A stretch of DNA of 64,000 nt, from assembly GCA_947579605.1 (NCBI GenBank), contig OX388305.1, forward strand, positions 29,835,542 through 29,899,541. Reading direction: 5' to 3'. Of the stretch, positions 49,230-59,800 are shown piece after piece. The stretch's first letter is position 1; the number at the start of each line of letters is the position of its first letter. This DNA is from Athripsodes cinereus (Eukaryota; Arthropoda; Insecta; Trichoptera; Leptoceridae). A program made the position numbers and the translations under genes. The notes under the pieces are model-generated. The model did no database searches. It saw only the letters and a program-made list of their open reading frames with translations, and was not told where the DNA came from.

Positions 49230-49420
49230 TATTAGTTCCACATGGTGGTGGGGTCAGCCTTTCTTGTTTATTTTCGCCACTTGATTCTGTCGAGTGCATC
49301 CTCATGGGAAACATCGCAGTTCTGCATGTCTTATCTCACTACTTCACGTCATAATGCGCGTTATAGCCTTCCTCTTGGCCTCTCACTGATAACATCGATA
49401 CAGTGTGCCTTGCTGCCTAC
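49230..49420 (-). mobile_element. RTE-type LINE 3' end fragment
   Basis: The minus strand reads DVISERPRGRL, stops, then DMQNCDVSHEDALDRIKWRK, a stop, and TRKADPTTMW. RPRGR---W---V--DM---V--EDA-DR--WR---R-ADPT is the RTE C-terminus. At least three stops interrupt it. It directly precedes the I-type element insertion site, with about 140 bases between them. Confidence 0.75.
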
Positions 49421-49658
49421 ATACTCATCATACCATCCCGATCTGCTCTCTTATATTTTATCTGAGATAAAATAACAATTATTAAAAATTAAATTAATAA
49501 ATTTCTTGTTTATGGTTTCTTTCAGTGAAAGAACCTTTCATCAATATTATGTCGGGTAGTAATCTTCTTCTTCTTCTTTTTGTGTGGCAACTCACCCCTT
49601 GGTGGAGTGTTCGTGCCAGTGTCGAGTTTAGGATGAAGGAAAAAGAGGACCTCTATAT

Positions 49659-52600
49659 CTACAATTTTATTTGGTTAGCCTTTATAAAAGTTGCTATCAA
49701 CCTATATATATCTCGGCTATTACTGGACAGAAGGATAGCAACGCTCGTGGGGAGTTGGACATTTAAGGCTAACAAATCCTTCTGAAACCGTGGGTACCCA
49801 TCATATATAGGACAGCCAAAAAACATATGGTTTAAATTGTCTTCGTCTAAACCACATTCACAGTTTGGACTCTCCATGATTCCTATGCGATGAAGATGGG
49901 ATCCAATGCAGCAATGTCCCAATCTCATGCGACAAATGGAAGATATTTCATATTTATTGAATTTGGTCTCAACAAACCACGGTTTGTTGGATATCGCTGG
50001 CTGAACCTGAAAATACGCCTTTCCCTTTTCGTTACTAGATATCTCCCAAGCTGCCTGCCAAGATCGCATCATTTTCGATTTTAGGATGGGAAATAGATCT
50101 GAAGATGGAGTACTGTAAAATCCGTTTGTACCAGAGACTGCCGCCTCTCTAGCTAAGGAGTCCGCTGTTTCATTGCCGGGTATGCCACAATGACTTGGAA
50201 CCCAAGACAGAACTACCTCAGATCCCATCTCATGGAGAGAGAGTATTCCTTCTCGGATCAGCATAGAGTACTCGTCGTCTGGGTGCCGAGTTGCGGGAGA
50301 ATTAAGTTTTTGTAAAACGCTCAGTGAGTCCGTTAAAATAAGGAATTTAGCGCGGGGTAAACTCTGTAGATACGTTACGGCCTCAAGGATCGCAATAGCT
50401 TCCGCTGTGTAAACCGACGTTTCGATTGATAATTTTATTCGTTTTTGGTACGTCTCACTGTAAAAAGCCGCTCCAGTACTTCCGTCTTCTAGTTTTGACC
50501 CGTCTGTATATATAGGTAACCATTCACCCCAGTGAGTGCTCATTATGGTATTAAATTCAATCTTAGCAAAGCCTCCACTTTGGACACCGAATGAAAGTCT
50601 TATATTTGGGATAAATATCTGAACTTTGAAGGGAAATGAATAAAGAGGTAAACAGACTTGAGATTTTAGCAAATGAGAATATGTCAGATAAGAATTATAG
50701 CTATTGACGAGAAGAGGAGGTGGCTTATTTCTCCAATACGGTTCGTTCATAGACAGTGAGAGTTCATGTATCTTTTTGATAACTGGGTGGTGGGCTATTC
50801 TGGCGCATTTGAAAACAAACCTGTCCGCTATTAGTTGTCTTCTTAGATTTAAGGGAGGATCCACTGTCTCCACCTGTAACGCATTAACTGGACTTGATTT
50901 CATTGCCCCAACTATAAGGCGGAGACCCTGGTATTGTATTTTATTTAGTGTACTGAGATTTTTTTTGGTCGTTGGCTCTATCAAAAAAGTGGCATAGTCC
51001 AAGTGGCTTCTGACGTAGGCGTTGTAGAAAAGCCTTTGGGTATATGGGTGGCATCCCCACCAGACGCGGGACACAGCTCGCAGCATATTGAGGCTAGCCT
51101 GACAACGGTTGGCAACCTCGATGACATAGGAGTTCCAAGAAAGGTTATGGTCCATTATGACTCCCAGAAATCTAATTTCACGGACGGCAGGAATCACCTG
51201 CTCCCTACACACTACGTCCATTGGGGGAATCTTGCGTTTTCGAGTAAAAAGGATACACTTACTTTTCGCTGGGGACAGTTCCAGGCCGTGGCGATCCATC
51301 CAATTGTTTAGATACCCTAGGCTTTTATTAATAATATTGCGTAAGCTTTGGATATTAGGGCCAGCTGCATAAATGAAAAGATCGTCCGCATACTGTAAAA
51401 TGTGAGCAAGGGGGTGGATCGAATGCTTTAAATCACACGTGTAGATGTTGAACAATGTTGGTGAAAGAACTGAACCTTGGGGTAAGCCCTTTGACACTGT
51501 TCTCACAACTGGGTTTTCTGCTTGGATGTGGATTATTCTTTTGGTATAAAGATTTTGAATGAAAAGGGATAACTTTGGAGGGATTCCAACTTCTCTGAGT
51601 TTTTCTTCAAGAACATTTAAAAGAACATTGTCAAATGCTCCATTAACATCGAGGCAGGTCCCCAATACGTATTCGCCCTTGGAGAAGGCTAGCTGAATTT
51701 CTGAAATTAACAGGGAAATACTTTCGGATGTATTCTTTGCCTTCCTAAATCCAAATTGTGTGTCGGGGAACAGCAGGGCTACTCTTGACAAAACTAAACA
51801 CGATCTTAATCTAGTCTTGATCTTGATCATACGACGCACGAAGTGACTATTGGCCAAATATACACACAAACCGATGGCGCGTTAGCGGTAGCGCGGTGTT
51901 TTTGACCATAGTCCCTTCGTGCGTCGTATGATCAAGATCAAGACTAGATTAAGATCGTGTTTAGTTTTGTAGAGAGTAACCCTGCTGTCCTTGACTCTCA
52001 ATATACCATTCCAAGCGTTTCTTTACCATATGTTCGGTGATTTTGCCCAAGGTGGAGGAAAGAGCTATCGGTCTCTATGATAAGCCAGAATTTGGGTCTT
52101 TTTTAGGCTTTAGGATAGGAATAATGAGTTGAGTTTTCCATGAAAGTGGTATTTTACCTGTGTCAAAAATAAGATTTATGAGTTTAAGGAGATAGATGTG
52201 GCCTTCCTCCGATAAATGTACCAGGAAACTGTATGGTATGTTATCCATACCTGTAGCTGAGTCGGACAAGCAGGGGAAGACAGATTTCAGTTCCGCCAAG
52301 GTGAATGGAGAGTCCATGCAAGAAGTAGGCTGAGAGTGGTATTCGAATGAGAGTTCCGAGATGTTAGGTACCGACTCCGACGTAGGTGCTATTTTGTTTG
52401 CAAATTCGTCGATCCACGTGTTCGTTGTAGGTAAGATGTTTCGGGGTTTAAAGGAATTCCCGAACATTCGAATTGTGTCCTACACTTGTGGAAGTGGAGT
52501 GTCTGGGGAAAGGGTGGAGCAGAACCTCTTCCAGCCATCTCTTTTTTTTCGTTTGAGAACACGTTTGGCATTTGCTTGAGCATTTTTGACGTAGAGGAAA

Positions 52601-53580
52601 TTTTGTAAGGTCATTGATTGTCTGTACGTTCGTATTGATAATTTACGAGTCCTGATAACTTGTTCGCATTCGTCATCCCACCATGGAGGAGGACGTGGTT
52701 TTGATGGGAAATGACGTTTTTGTACCCTTGGTACGTGCTTACTGCCTGCTTCCCCGATTGCTTGAGCTAGTGAGTCATAACAGGAATCTATTGTAGAGGG
52801 ATTTGGTTCTGGAATTGATTTCAGGTGTATATCAACTGATTCTGCGTAACCACTCCAATCAGCTTTTTTAGTGTTATATCTCACCCGTGCTTTTAATGAA
52901 GCCGTCCTTTTTTTGTGGTCTGTAAGACCTTTAGAGCTTTGGATAAGGATTGGATAGTGATCGCTACCATAGGAGTCGTCTGCTAAAACCATCCACGTTA
53001 GTGTTGTGGTTATATGTGGACTGCAGAGGGTTAGGTCGACAATACTGGGTTTTTGATTTGGATAACTGATTCGGGTTGGAGAACCGTCGTTGAGTATGCA
53101 AATATTTAGGTCATTAAGAAGATCAACAATTTCTCGTCCCAATCGATCACTGGTGTCAGCACCCCAAAGTTCATGATGAGCATTAAAATCCCCCATCACT
53201 ATGAAACTACCGGTGATGTTGGCAAGCATATTCTCGAGTTGGGATTTCGTGGGACGATGTGAGGGGGAGATGTACAGAGATACATATGTGATATTGTCGA
53301 TTTTAGCTGCCGTGACCTCGAAAGGGCAAAAAGATGGTTTGATATGAATTTGTGTAAAAGGAATGGAGACGTGGATGAAGAGGGCAGTGCCGCCTCTACC
53401 ATCCGACCGGTCGTCACGGAGGACATGGTAGTCCGAAACCCTGAAAGGAATGTTCGGTCCAAACCACGTCTCCGAGACTCCGGCTACAGCTATTCTGTGG
53501 TGGCGAAGAAGGGTGAGAAATTCGTCTCTTTTATGAAAGAGACTTCGACTATTCCATTGAAGAATGGTCTTGTATGCCAT
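49659..53580 (-). pseudogene. I-clade ORF2 (endonuclease-RT-RNase H), interrupted three times
   Basis: The ORF starts at 53580 (MAYKTILQWNSRSLFHKRDE) and overlaps the end of ORF1 by about 32 bases. Residues 1 to ~240 are an exonuclease-endonuclease-phosphatase domain with LQWN, SETW, MGDFNAHH and SDHYPI motifs. A TAG at 52480-52482 (expected Trp in PLPQVW) and a second TAG at 52075-52077 (expected Tyr in GLSYRPI) interrupt it in frame. A 217-bp palindromic MITE at 51771-51987 then splits the RT between YIESQG and FPDTQFGFRK. The remainder (to 49659) contains ILQYADDLFIY, then RNase H motifs IYTDGS, TAEAIAILEA, LTDSLSVL and WVPSHCGIPGNETAD, and a CEC-H-C finger. As it stands no full ORF2 protein can be made. 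Confidence 0.93.
51771..51987. mobile_element. 217-bp palindromic MITE inside ORF2 of the LINE
   Basis: CAGCAGGGCTACTCTTGACA at the left pairs with CCCTGCTG-terminated sequence at the right. The arms continue through AAAACTAAACACGATC, TTGATCTTGATCATACGACG and CACGAAG. They are about 75-80 bases each with few mismatches, around an unrelated GC-rich centre (ATGGCGCGTTAGCGGTAGCG). The host ORF reads ESQG before it and FPDTQFGFR after it, so the boundary is set by the interrupted RT. It must be younger than the LINE insertion. A clean target duplication is not visible (CAG on one side, CTG on the other), so superfamily is open. Confidence 0.88.
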
Positions 53581-55078
53581 TTTGGAATGTATCAGGAGAA
53601 GAGAAGACAGAGATCATTTTTGATAGTTTAGAGGCAACGTTGGGCGGTATTTGATTGGTGTTTGAAAGGATTGAAGTAAGAAGGTTCATGATCATTAGTA
53701 AGATGTTGTCGTAGTTGTTTTGAGTAAAGTCGGGTCTGTCGGGTTGGGAGTTTATCATGTGTCCATTTTGAAGATTTGTCGGTGTTTGTCCATTTGGAAA
53801 CCAGGCTATGTTATTAGTATTCGGAATAGGTGATGTCGAGTTGGTATTTTTTTGCTTGGGCGTTTGGAAAATAGTTTTTCTGTAAGAAGTTGAGGGAGTG
53901 GCCGCTTTGGGTGAAGATGGTGGTGTTTGGATTTTGGTAGAAGTGGGTGGTTTGGAAACTATTTCGGAATATGATATTGAAGATTTATTAAAGAGTCGAG
54001 AGGCCTCAACGTAGGATATTGATTTTTCAGCCATGACATGCTTAATATTCTGTTGTCTCTTTTGTTCAGTGCAATTGCGATCGGTGGACTGGTGATTGCC
54101 TGAGCAATGGATGCATTTATAATCTTCCTCCGTCACTGTGCATGTAGTTCCATCATGTGGAGAACCACACTTGTAGCAACGGGGTTCTGAGCGGCAGATG
54201 GTCTTAGTGTGGCCGAAACGTAAACAGCGGAAACATTGAATTGTAGGAAAAACGTAGGTTTCAACTGGGAGAGACACATGAAAAAGGGAGACGCTCTTGG
54301 GAAGGATTTGTCCATCAAAAGTTAAAACAACGGTTTTTGATGGTTTCCACGTGACTCCGCTAGCGTCGCGGTGTTTATAATTTAGTCTTCTTGCTTTAAG
54401 TACTTTGCCGTATCCTGGAGGAGATCTAATCGACTCCTCGATTTCCTCTGTGGACCAGTGAGTTGGGATACCTCTGGTTATTCCCATTCTTGTAACCTGG
54501 TATGTGGGTATAAATGCCTCGTATTTGTTTTTACTTACGATGTCAGACTCCACAAACTTGTTGGCTTCGTGTGCGGTTCTAAAGTTAATTGAGAGTCGAT
54601 TTCTCCCAATTGATTTAACTCCATTCCATGCTACGTTGATGTTGTTTACATACAAGAATTTTCCGAAATCAACATCATGAAGGGATAGGTTTGTTTCCCC
54701 ATCGATGCTTTTTCTGACAACGTGTACAAGAAATGGCCCGGAATCTAAGGAGTTGTACAGACGAGTGACAGGTCTAGAGCGTGCGGGAGTAGGGTGCGTT
54801 TGTAAGGGATCCGTCGGAGAAGCAGGTGAACTTAATATGGTATTCGGTAGTGGAGTCGTGTGTGGGAGTTTGTCGTGTGAAGTTGAATTGGAAAGAGAAG
54901 ATGTCTTAAATGGTGAAATTATGTTTGAAATATCTTTGTACGAAGCGAGGTTGGGAGTGGGAATATTTGATTTTGACAGTTTGGGTCTCTTCAACGTTTG
55001 CACTGTCTCAAAACTGGCCACATCATCTATATAATCCTCATCTGGCGGATCTGGAGGTTTTTCTCTACTCTTTGACAT
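53549..55078 (-). CDS. I-clade LINE ORF1 protein (gag-like, CCHC zinc knuckles), 509 aa
   Basis: This is the nucleic-acid-binding ORF1 protein that coats retrotransposon RNA. I choose the start at 55078 (MSKSREKPPDPPDEDY) rather than the Met 12 codons upstream, because the preceding residues are hydrophobic and unlike other ORF1 N-termini. The N-terminal third is low complexity and rich in Ser, Pro and Thr. Three zinc knuckles follow in order: CFRCLRFGHTKTIC, CYKCGSPHDGTTC and CIHCSGNHQSTDRNC (about 54240-54080). The C-terminal part is again Ser/Thr/Pro/Asn-rich. The frame is open over its whole length, unlike ORF2, and its 3' end overlaps the ORF2 start. It may be transcribed only if the 5' leader promoter is active, which cannot be judged here. 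Confidence 0.9.
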   Translation of the reverse strand: MSKSREKPPDPPDEDYIDDVASFETVQTLKRPKLSKSNIPTPNLASYKDISNIISPFKTSSLSNSTSHDKLPHTTPLPNTILSSPASPTDPLQTHPTPARSRPVTRLYNSLDSGPFLVHVVRKSIDGETNLSLHDVDFGKFLYVNNINVAWNGVKSIGRNRLSINFRTAHEANKFVESDIVSKNKYEAFIPTYQVTRMGITRGIPTHWSTEEIEESIRSPPGYGKVLKARRLNYKHRDASGVTWKPSKTVVLTFDGQILPKSVSLFHVSLPVETYVFPTIQCFRCLRFGHTKTICRSEPRCYKCGSPHDGTTCTVTEEDYKCIHCSGNHQSTDRNCTEQKRQQNIKHVMAEKSISYVEASRLFNKSSISYSEIVSKPPTSTKIQTPPSSPKAATPSTSYRKTIFQTPKQKNTNSTSPIPNTNNIAWFPNGQTPTNLQNGHMINSQPDRPDFTQNNYDNILLMIMNLLTSILSNTNQIPPNVASKLSKMISVFSSPDTFQNGIQDHSSME

Positions 55079-55351
55079 TATGATGGAAGAGGTGAAATAA
55101 GAAAAGAATAGCAAGTGTTACTTACTTGAGAACACGTGCTAGTTGAAGACTAAAGGAAAACACACTCTAAAGGGTTAGTATAACTCTAAAAAGTAGGAAA
55201 GGTTGTAGAATATGAGTAGTTAAGGGTGGAAGTGATGTGTTAGTAGAAGTTAAATATAATAATAAATATTATTAGCCGATTTTTTGGTAAATTTCTCAGG
55301 AGCACACAAGAACACAACTGTCAACACCAGTGTTGCCCGCCGAAAAAAATC
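55079..55351 (-). promoter_or_regulatory. 5' leader of the I-clade element
   Basis: The 273 bases between the element's 5' border (set by the target duplication) and the ORF1 start contain no gene. I- and Jockey-type LINEs carry an internal promoter here. The first bases read TTTTTTTCGGCGGGCAACAC on the element strand. Promoter function is inferred from position, not from recognised motifs. Confidence 0.4.
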
Positions 55352-55363
55352 CGGGTAGTAATC

Positions 55364-55473
55364 GCTTTCATCCGTAATCACGATGAAACGCCTATTCACA
55401 CCTTTTCATTTTGGAGAATCATACAGAATAATCACTGAAAGTGAACAAGTATGAAAAGGAACCCTTATGATAT
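55364..55473. mobile_element. Diverged copy of the foldback MITE family
   Basis: The reverse complement reads AAGGGTTCCTTTTCATACTT, then TTCACTTTCAGTGATTATTC, GATTCTCCAAAATGAA and GTGTGAATAGGCGTTTCATC. It parallels the left arm of the 55905-56067 element base for base with about one change in five. The I-type LINE inserted at or within the edge of this copy. Confidence 0.65.
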
Positions 55474-55904
55474 GAATCTTTAATCGACGATTCACACATA
55501 CTAAACATGCACACCTACAACATCCAGAACCAGAACCATTTGAAAACGGTCTTTCTTCATTTGTATTTATTAATAAATATTAGATAACTATTATCTATTC
55601 TTTGTGTACAATGGTAACTAATTAATAAATATTAATACAGAGGGCAAGTTAATCCCAAAAACCGGATTTCTTCCGATTTATCACAGCATTCTGTCCGTTT
55701 ATATTATTTCTGCTGACATTCTCATTATGTGCAATGTTCATGCCATCTTCTACTAGTATTTCGCCAATCTTTTTCACGATGTTACTTTGAAACTATATTA
55801 TATTTATTTCTTACTCGCACATTTTAAACGTGCCAGAAGACTGCAGGAATAGAATGTCTCAGTTGCGAAAAATTAGTAAATGGTCAAGTTTATAATAAAG
55901 GGTC

Positions 55905-56067
55905 GTTCACATACGTTCACTTTCAGTGATCACTCCGGATGATCCTCCAAGATGAACAGATGTGAACAGGCGTTTCATCAATAGTGATCACTAGCGATGA
56001 AACGTCCGTTCACACCTGTTCATCTTGGAGGATCATCCGGAGTGAACGTATGTGAACGACCCTTTAA
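55905..56067. mobile_element. Nearly perfect palindromic MITE upstream of AMBRA1
   Basis: The left arm AAGGGTCGTTCACATACGTT continues through GATGATCCTCCAAGATGAAC and GTGAACAGGCGTTTCATC. The right arm is its reverse complement with few changes, and the right end is AACGTATGTGAACGACCCTT. The arms leave only a short centre (ATAGTGATCACTAGC), so the whole 163-bp unit can fold on itself. Flanking TAA and TTA are complementary rather than identical, so the target duplication is unresolved. It lies about 760 bp upstream of the AMBRA1 start codon. Confidence 0.88.
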
Positions 56068-56429
56068 TTCGATAATTTTTATTAAAATCCCCCACGACTG
56101 CACAACACCCTCTATGGTAGGTGGTGTTGCGACTGCAAGTGGCACATTATAAATATGATGTCTATGGTTTATAACCAAAGTTTTTGAGTTTTAATATACT
56201 ATTATTATTATACTCTATGTTTTTGAGCCTTGCTGGTAAACGAGAATTATATAGTATACTACTATAGTATTATTATTATTATTCATATAAATATTGTAGA
56301 TTATCGCACCTGTTTGTCGACACGCTACGAACAGCATCCGATACTTTATGACGCACCCTTTTTTTATTACAGAATACAGCATCCTGAAAACAGTGAAAAC
56401 CCATAGATTTTTAGTTATAATTGAAAACC

Positions 56430-56828
56430 CGACTTTACAGGCATGTGGCGCCATCTATATTTTTCATGTTAATACTACGTATGCATAATAAGGAAACAGG
56501 AATCTGTAAAACAGCGTCATCTACTGACATGACAAAAACATCTGATTTTTATTCTCTTCGATTTTCGACGTTTGCGTGCTACAGAGAAGAAAAAATATTT
56601 AAAACGTTTGTGTTTCTAGGAAATAAACTAAATCTATTTTATTTTCTGATCCCAGTATAATTTTGTTCAATTGTTCTTATTTTACAATAATGCTTTTTTA
56701 TTATGTTTGAAAGTGCTATAGAATAGTAATAGTGTCATTCATTTATTACGCTTGTCAAAACAGAACTGTGGACCATAGTAAGGATGTAACAAATTTGAGG
56801 CAAAAACCAGGTTTATTGAAGTAATTCA
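56430..56828 (+). promoter_or_regulatory. Probable AMBRA1 promoter and 5' UTR region
   Basis: This stretch precedes the first supported AMBRA1 coding exon. GTGGCGCCATCTATA at about 56445-56459, and CAGCGTCATCTACTG at about 56511, resemble each other. The reverse complement TAGATGGCGCCAC also resembles the insect CTCF-type AGATGGCGCC core. An in-frame TGA (56817-56819) closes the frame just before the ATG at 56829. The transcription start cannot be set from sequence alone, and upstream noncoding exons are possible. Confidence 0.35.
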
Positions 56829-59800
56829 ATGGATCCGTCATTTTTACCTGGTTTGCACGGATCTGGACCGACGGAAGAACATTCTAGTCGAGGAAATGCA
56901 GCAATTAGCTGCCAATGGAGGCAAATGGGAATAAATCCCAGAGGATGTGCCTCTAACTCCAAGGTTTTGCTAGAGGCAGCAGAAGACCACCTGGCTAATA
57001 AAAGAGAACATGAAGAGAGAGTAGGAACTTATCAGTTATATTTTCAATATCCTTAAATTTCACATGTTTAACTGCTTTGACACTTCAGTTTAGTGTTTGA
57101 GCTGCTAAAGTAATATTTGTAAATCAAATTTTATTTTACTACACATTTTACTATATTTGTGATCATGAATGAGTTTTATTTTTTATCAACGAAATTTATA
57201 AGCTTTTAATGATTGTAGTATACGTCATCAGTATTGTATGAGGTACAATTCATAAACAGGGAATCCTTTTGTAGATTTTTGGAGATTAAACAGTGTTTAT
57301 ATGTAAACTCATTTTGCTTTTAGATTCCACAAATCTTGTGTACATATTATAATATAATATAATGCATTTATTTTTAGAGCTTTGAAATACCAGGTGAACC
57401 AAGATCTACCTTTCTCATGGTGTTTAGTCCTGATGGGTAAGTTCACTCATTTACCTGTCTAAGATTGTATACATATGTGAAGCATTAAGATGTTTTTAGT
57501 CAATTTCATTTACCCATTCTGTCCCTAATTTTTCATGATTAGCTACGAGAGATTGCTTTTGCAGTGATTCTGCCTTTTTGTAATTATTTATTCTGTCTCG
57601 GATAAAACTTAAGTGTTGTTTATATGCCAAAGCACTTCAAAAACTCTGGTTAATTTATTAATCCTTTTAATATTACACTTACACATTTTTATTATTTGTA
57701 AAATGATAGATGACAAGTTGATTTAAATACCAAATGTTCATCTCCGTCACATTAAACTTACATATAAATATTGATTGACCAATTAAACATTTAAATGCAC
57801 AACATAAACACAAAATATGGTGTCACAACATAATCAGTGACTTTGTAACTTCTAAATGAATGCAAGTTTTTCCTAATTTATTTTTTATTGTCTTAATTTA
57901 TTTCTGTTCTTTTCTATTCTTGCAAATGTTATAATTCATTTTACATTGTGGCCTGGTTTAGATGATTCATGCGCTGAATCATTGAGTTTGTGTAGAAAAT
58001 ATGCATAATTAAATATTTGGATGTTTTTATTGTTGTTGTTGTTGTTGATGTTGTTCATAATTTAATATTTCAAGGTTTCCTTCAGATATAACTTGATGAT
58101 TTAGTTTAAATCAGCAAACAGCCCTTTACTTTTTACTTAGACGACAGTACTCTATCAATATTTTGTTAAAACTAATGAAGAAAAAAGTCAATTCACAAAA
58201 CTAAAAAAGTTATATAAATAAATTTTTTCACAGGACAATGGTTGCGTCAACACATGGAAATCATAAAATATGTGTGAGTGAACTGGCAACAGGTAAACAT
58301 GTAAAAATGTTGAGTGGACATCCTCGTACTCCGTGGTGTATAGCATTTCATCCCTCTCTACCTCAGCTGCTGGCCTCTGGGTGTCTTGGAGGACAGGTCC
58401 GAGTCTGGGATCTAAATGTAAATATATGTATATATTTATTTCTGAAATATATTTCAATATTATTTATTAGTTTGGTAATAACAATTTGATAGTTTTTAAA
58501 CATCATGATGAATGTTTCAAGTGAAAAACTTTTTTGATACCACTAAAATTTTATAATATGGTAAGGTGTCAGAATCATGTTCGTCTTAAATGCAATATTT
58601 CAGAATTATATTTTGAACAAATCTTAATGAATTAATCAGAGGAAATATAACACATAAAAGGTTTCCCACCACTTTCTGCTGGATGTTTTAAGAGCTGTGC
58701 TCCCAAATCTAGGTGAAGTAATAGAGATACTTAAAAGATGTAAGGTCAGAGCATGATAGCTTCTCTTGCTTCCGACATCAAATTGTACTCTCAAACAATG
58801 TGCTCCGCACATTGGGCTCTTCCTCCACAAGGGCATCACGGTTCATCACATAAATTCATTTCAAAAAGTTTCCTCTCAAAATTACCATGACCTGAAATCA
58901 GCTGTGTAGAGAAGTATTCAAAGAGAATGAAATGACATTGTATTCTAGTTTTGTGGTCCAGAAAAAACTTATACTCAAGTCTTCATGTCCTTGCAGGATC
59001 CCACCTCCTCTGCCAAATGTCAGTTGTTTTCTCTCAGACTTTATTTATTGTACTTAACCATTTCCTCTGGATTCTTATCTGAAAACAGGTCCAAAATATT
59101 CACCCATACCATCAACTTTCCAGCATCTTCTGGTGACACTTTGTCTAATCTCCAAATCTGCTGGTAAAACACCTGCAATCACAGACGTATACCATCACTA
59201 GCAGAGGTGCAATATGCCTCAGTCAAACCTCTGGCCCCAAAGAAGTGCAAGACTAACTGATCCCACTTCCAATCTGAGGGATCAAACTCTGGCTGCATAT
59301 GAAATCTGCGGTATATAAGTTGCTGGATATATTGTTACGAGACACTTAGGATAAAAGCCACACCTGTACTGTGGTATCCCAAGGCTGCAAAAAGTATTCT
59401 GCCCTTCTCTGAAATCCTCTGACATGTTGAATGAAGGAATACTTTTTATTCAAGATTGATTGGCCTTTCATTTTAAGAGTGGGATTTCAGGTCCTACTTA
59501 AGGTTCCCTTAATAAGCATAGCTGCTGTCTTCATAGCAGAAAGAGAATAATGATTCAGTTTACTCAATGCCAAGATACTTTCAATTGTCGAAGCAAATGT
59601 TCTTTGAAACACTATTCTTGAGTTCTGTGCTATCATCAGCAGGGTATCATCCGCATATGCAATTAAAATGCATTTTTCTGGAAATGGTAAGATCAGAATA
59701 TCATTAAAGGGCACATTCCACATTAAAGAACCATGAACGGATCCTTCCGATTAACCCATCGCAATTTCTCTTTTTAATGATGACTTCCATGCGAAATCAC

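Larger units (their letters stand above)
49565..55351 (-). mobile_element. Full-length I-clade non-LTR retrotransposon with 12-bp target duplication
   Basis: The copy is flanked by CGGGTAGTAATC at 49553-49564 and again at 55352-55363, which bounds a 5.79-kb insertion on the minus strand. It has a 5' leader, ORF1 with zinc knuckles, a slightly overlapping ORF2 (apurinic-type endonuclease, reverse transcriptase, RNase H, C-terminal Cys-His finger), a short 3' UTR and an AAGAAGAAGAAG tail. The RNase H domain and two-ORF layout fit the I clade rather than Jockey or CR1. ORF1 is open, while ORF2 has two stop codons and a MITE insertion, so the copy cannot make functional ORF2 protein. The long perfect duplication suggests a recent insertion, later damaged. 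Confidence 0.93.

Noticed and set aside
53344..53631. Plus-strand frames across the LINE (also 50704-51372 and 54705-55034)
   Set aside because: They are antisense shadows of ORF1 and ORF2, which carry the recognisable domains on the minus strand.
58188..58457. Minus-strand 89-codon frame
   Set aside because: Opposite strand of AMBRA1 exon 3, whose plus-strand product is a clear WD40 segment.
58985..59167. Plus-strand frames at 58985-59167 and 59777-60028 as AMBRA1 exons
   Set aside because: They are antisense to the R1-like relic, and the flanking exons already join in phase without them.
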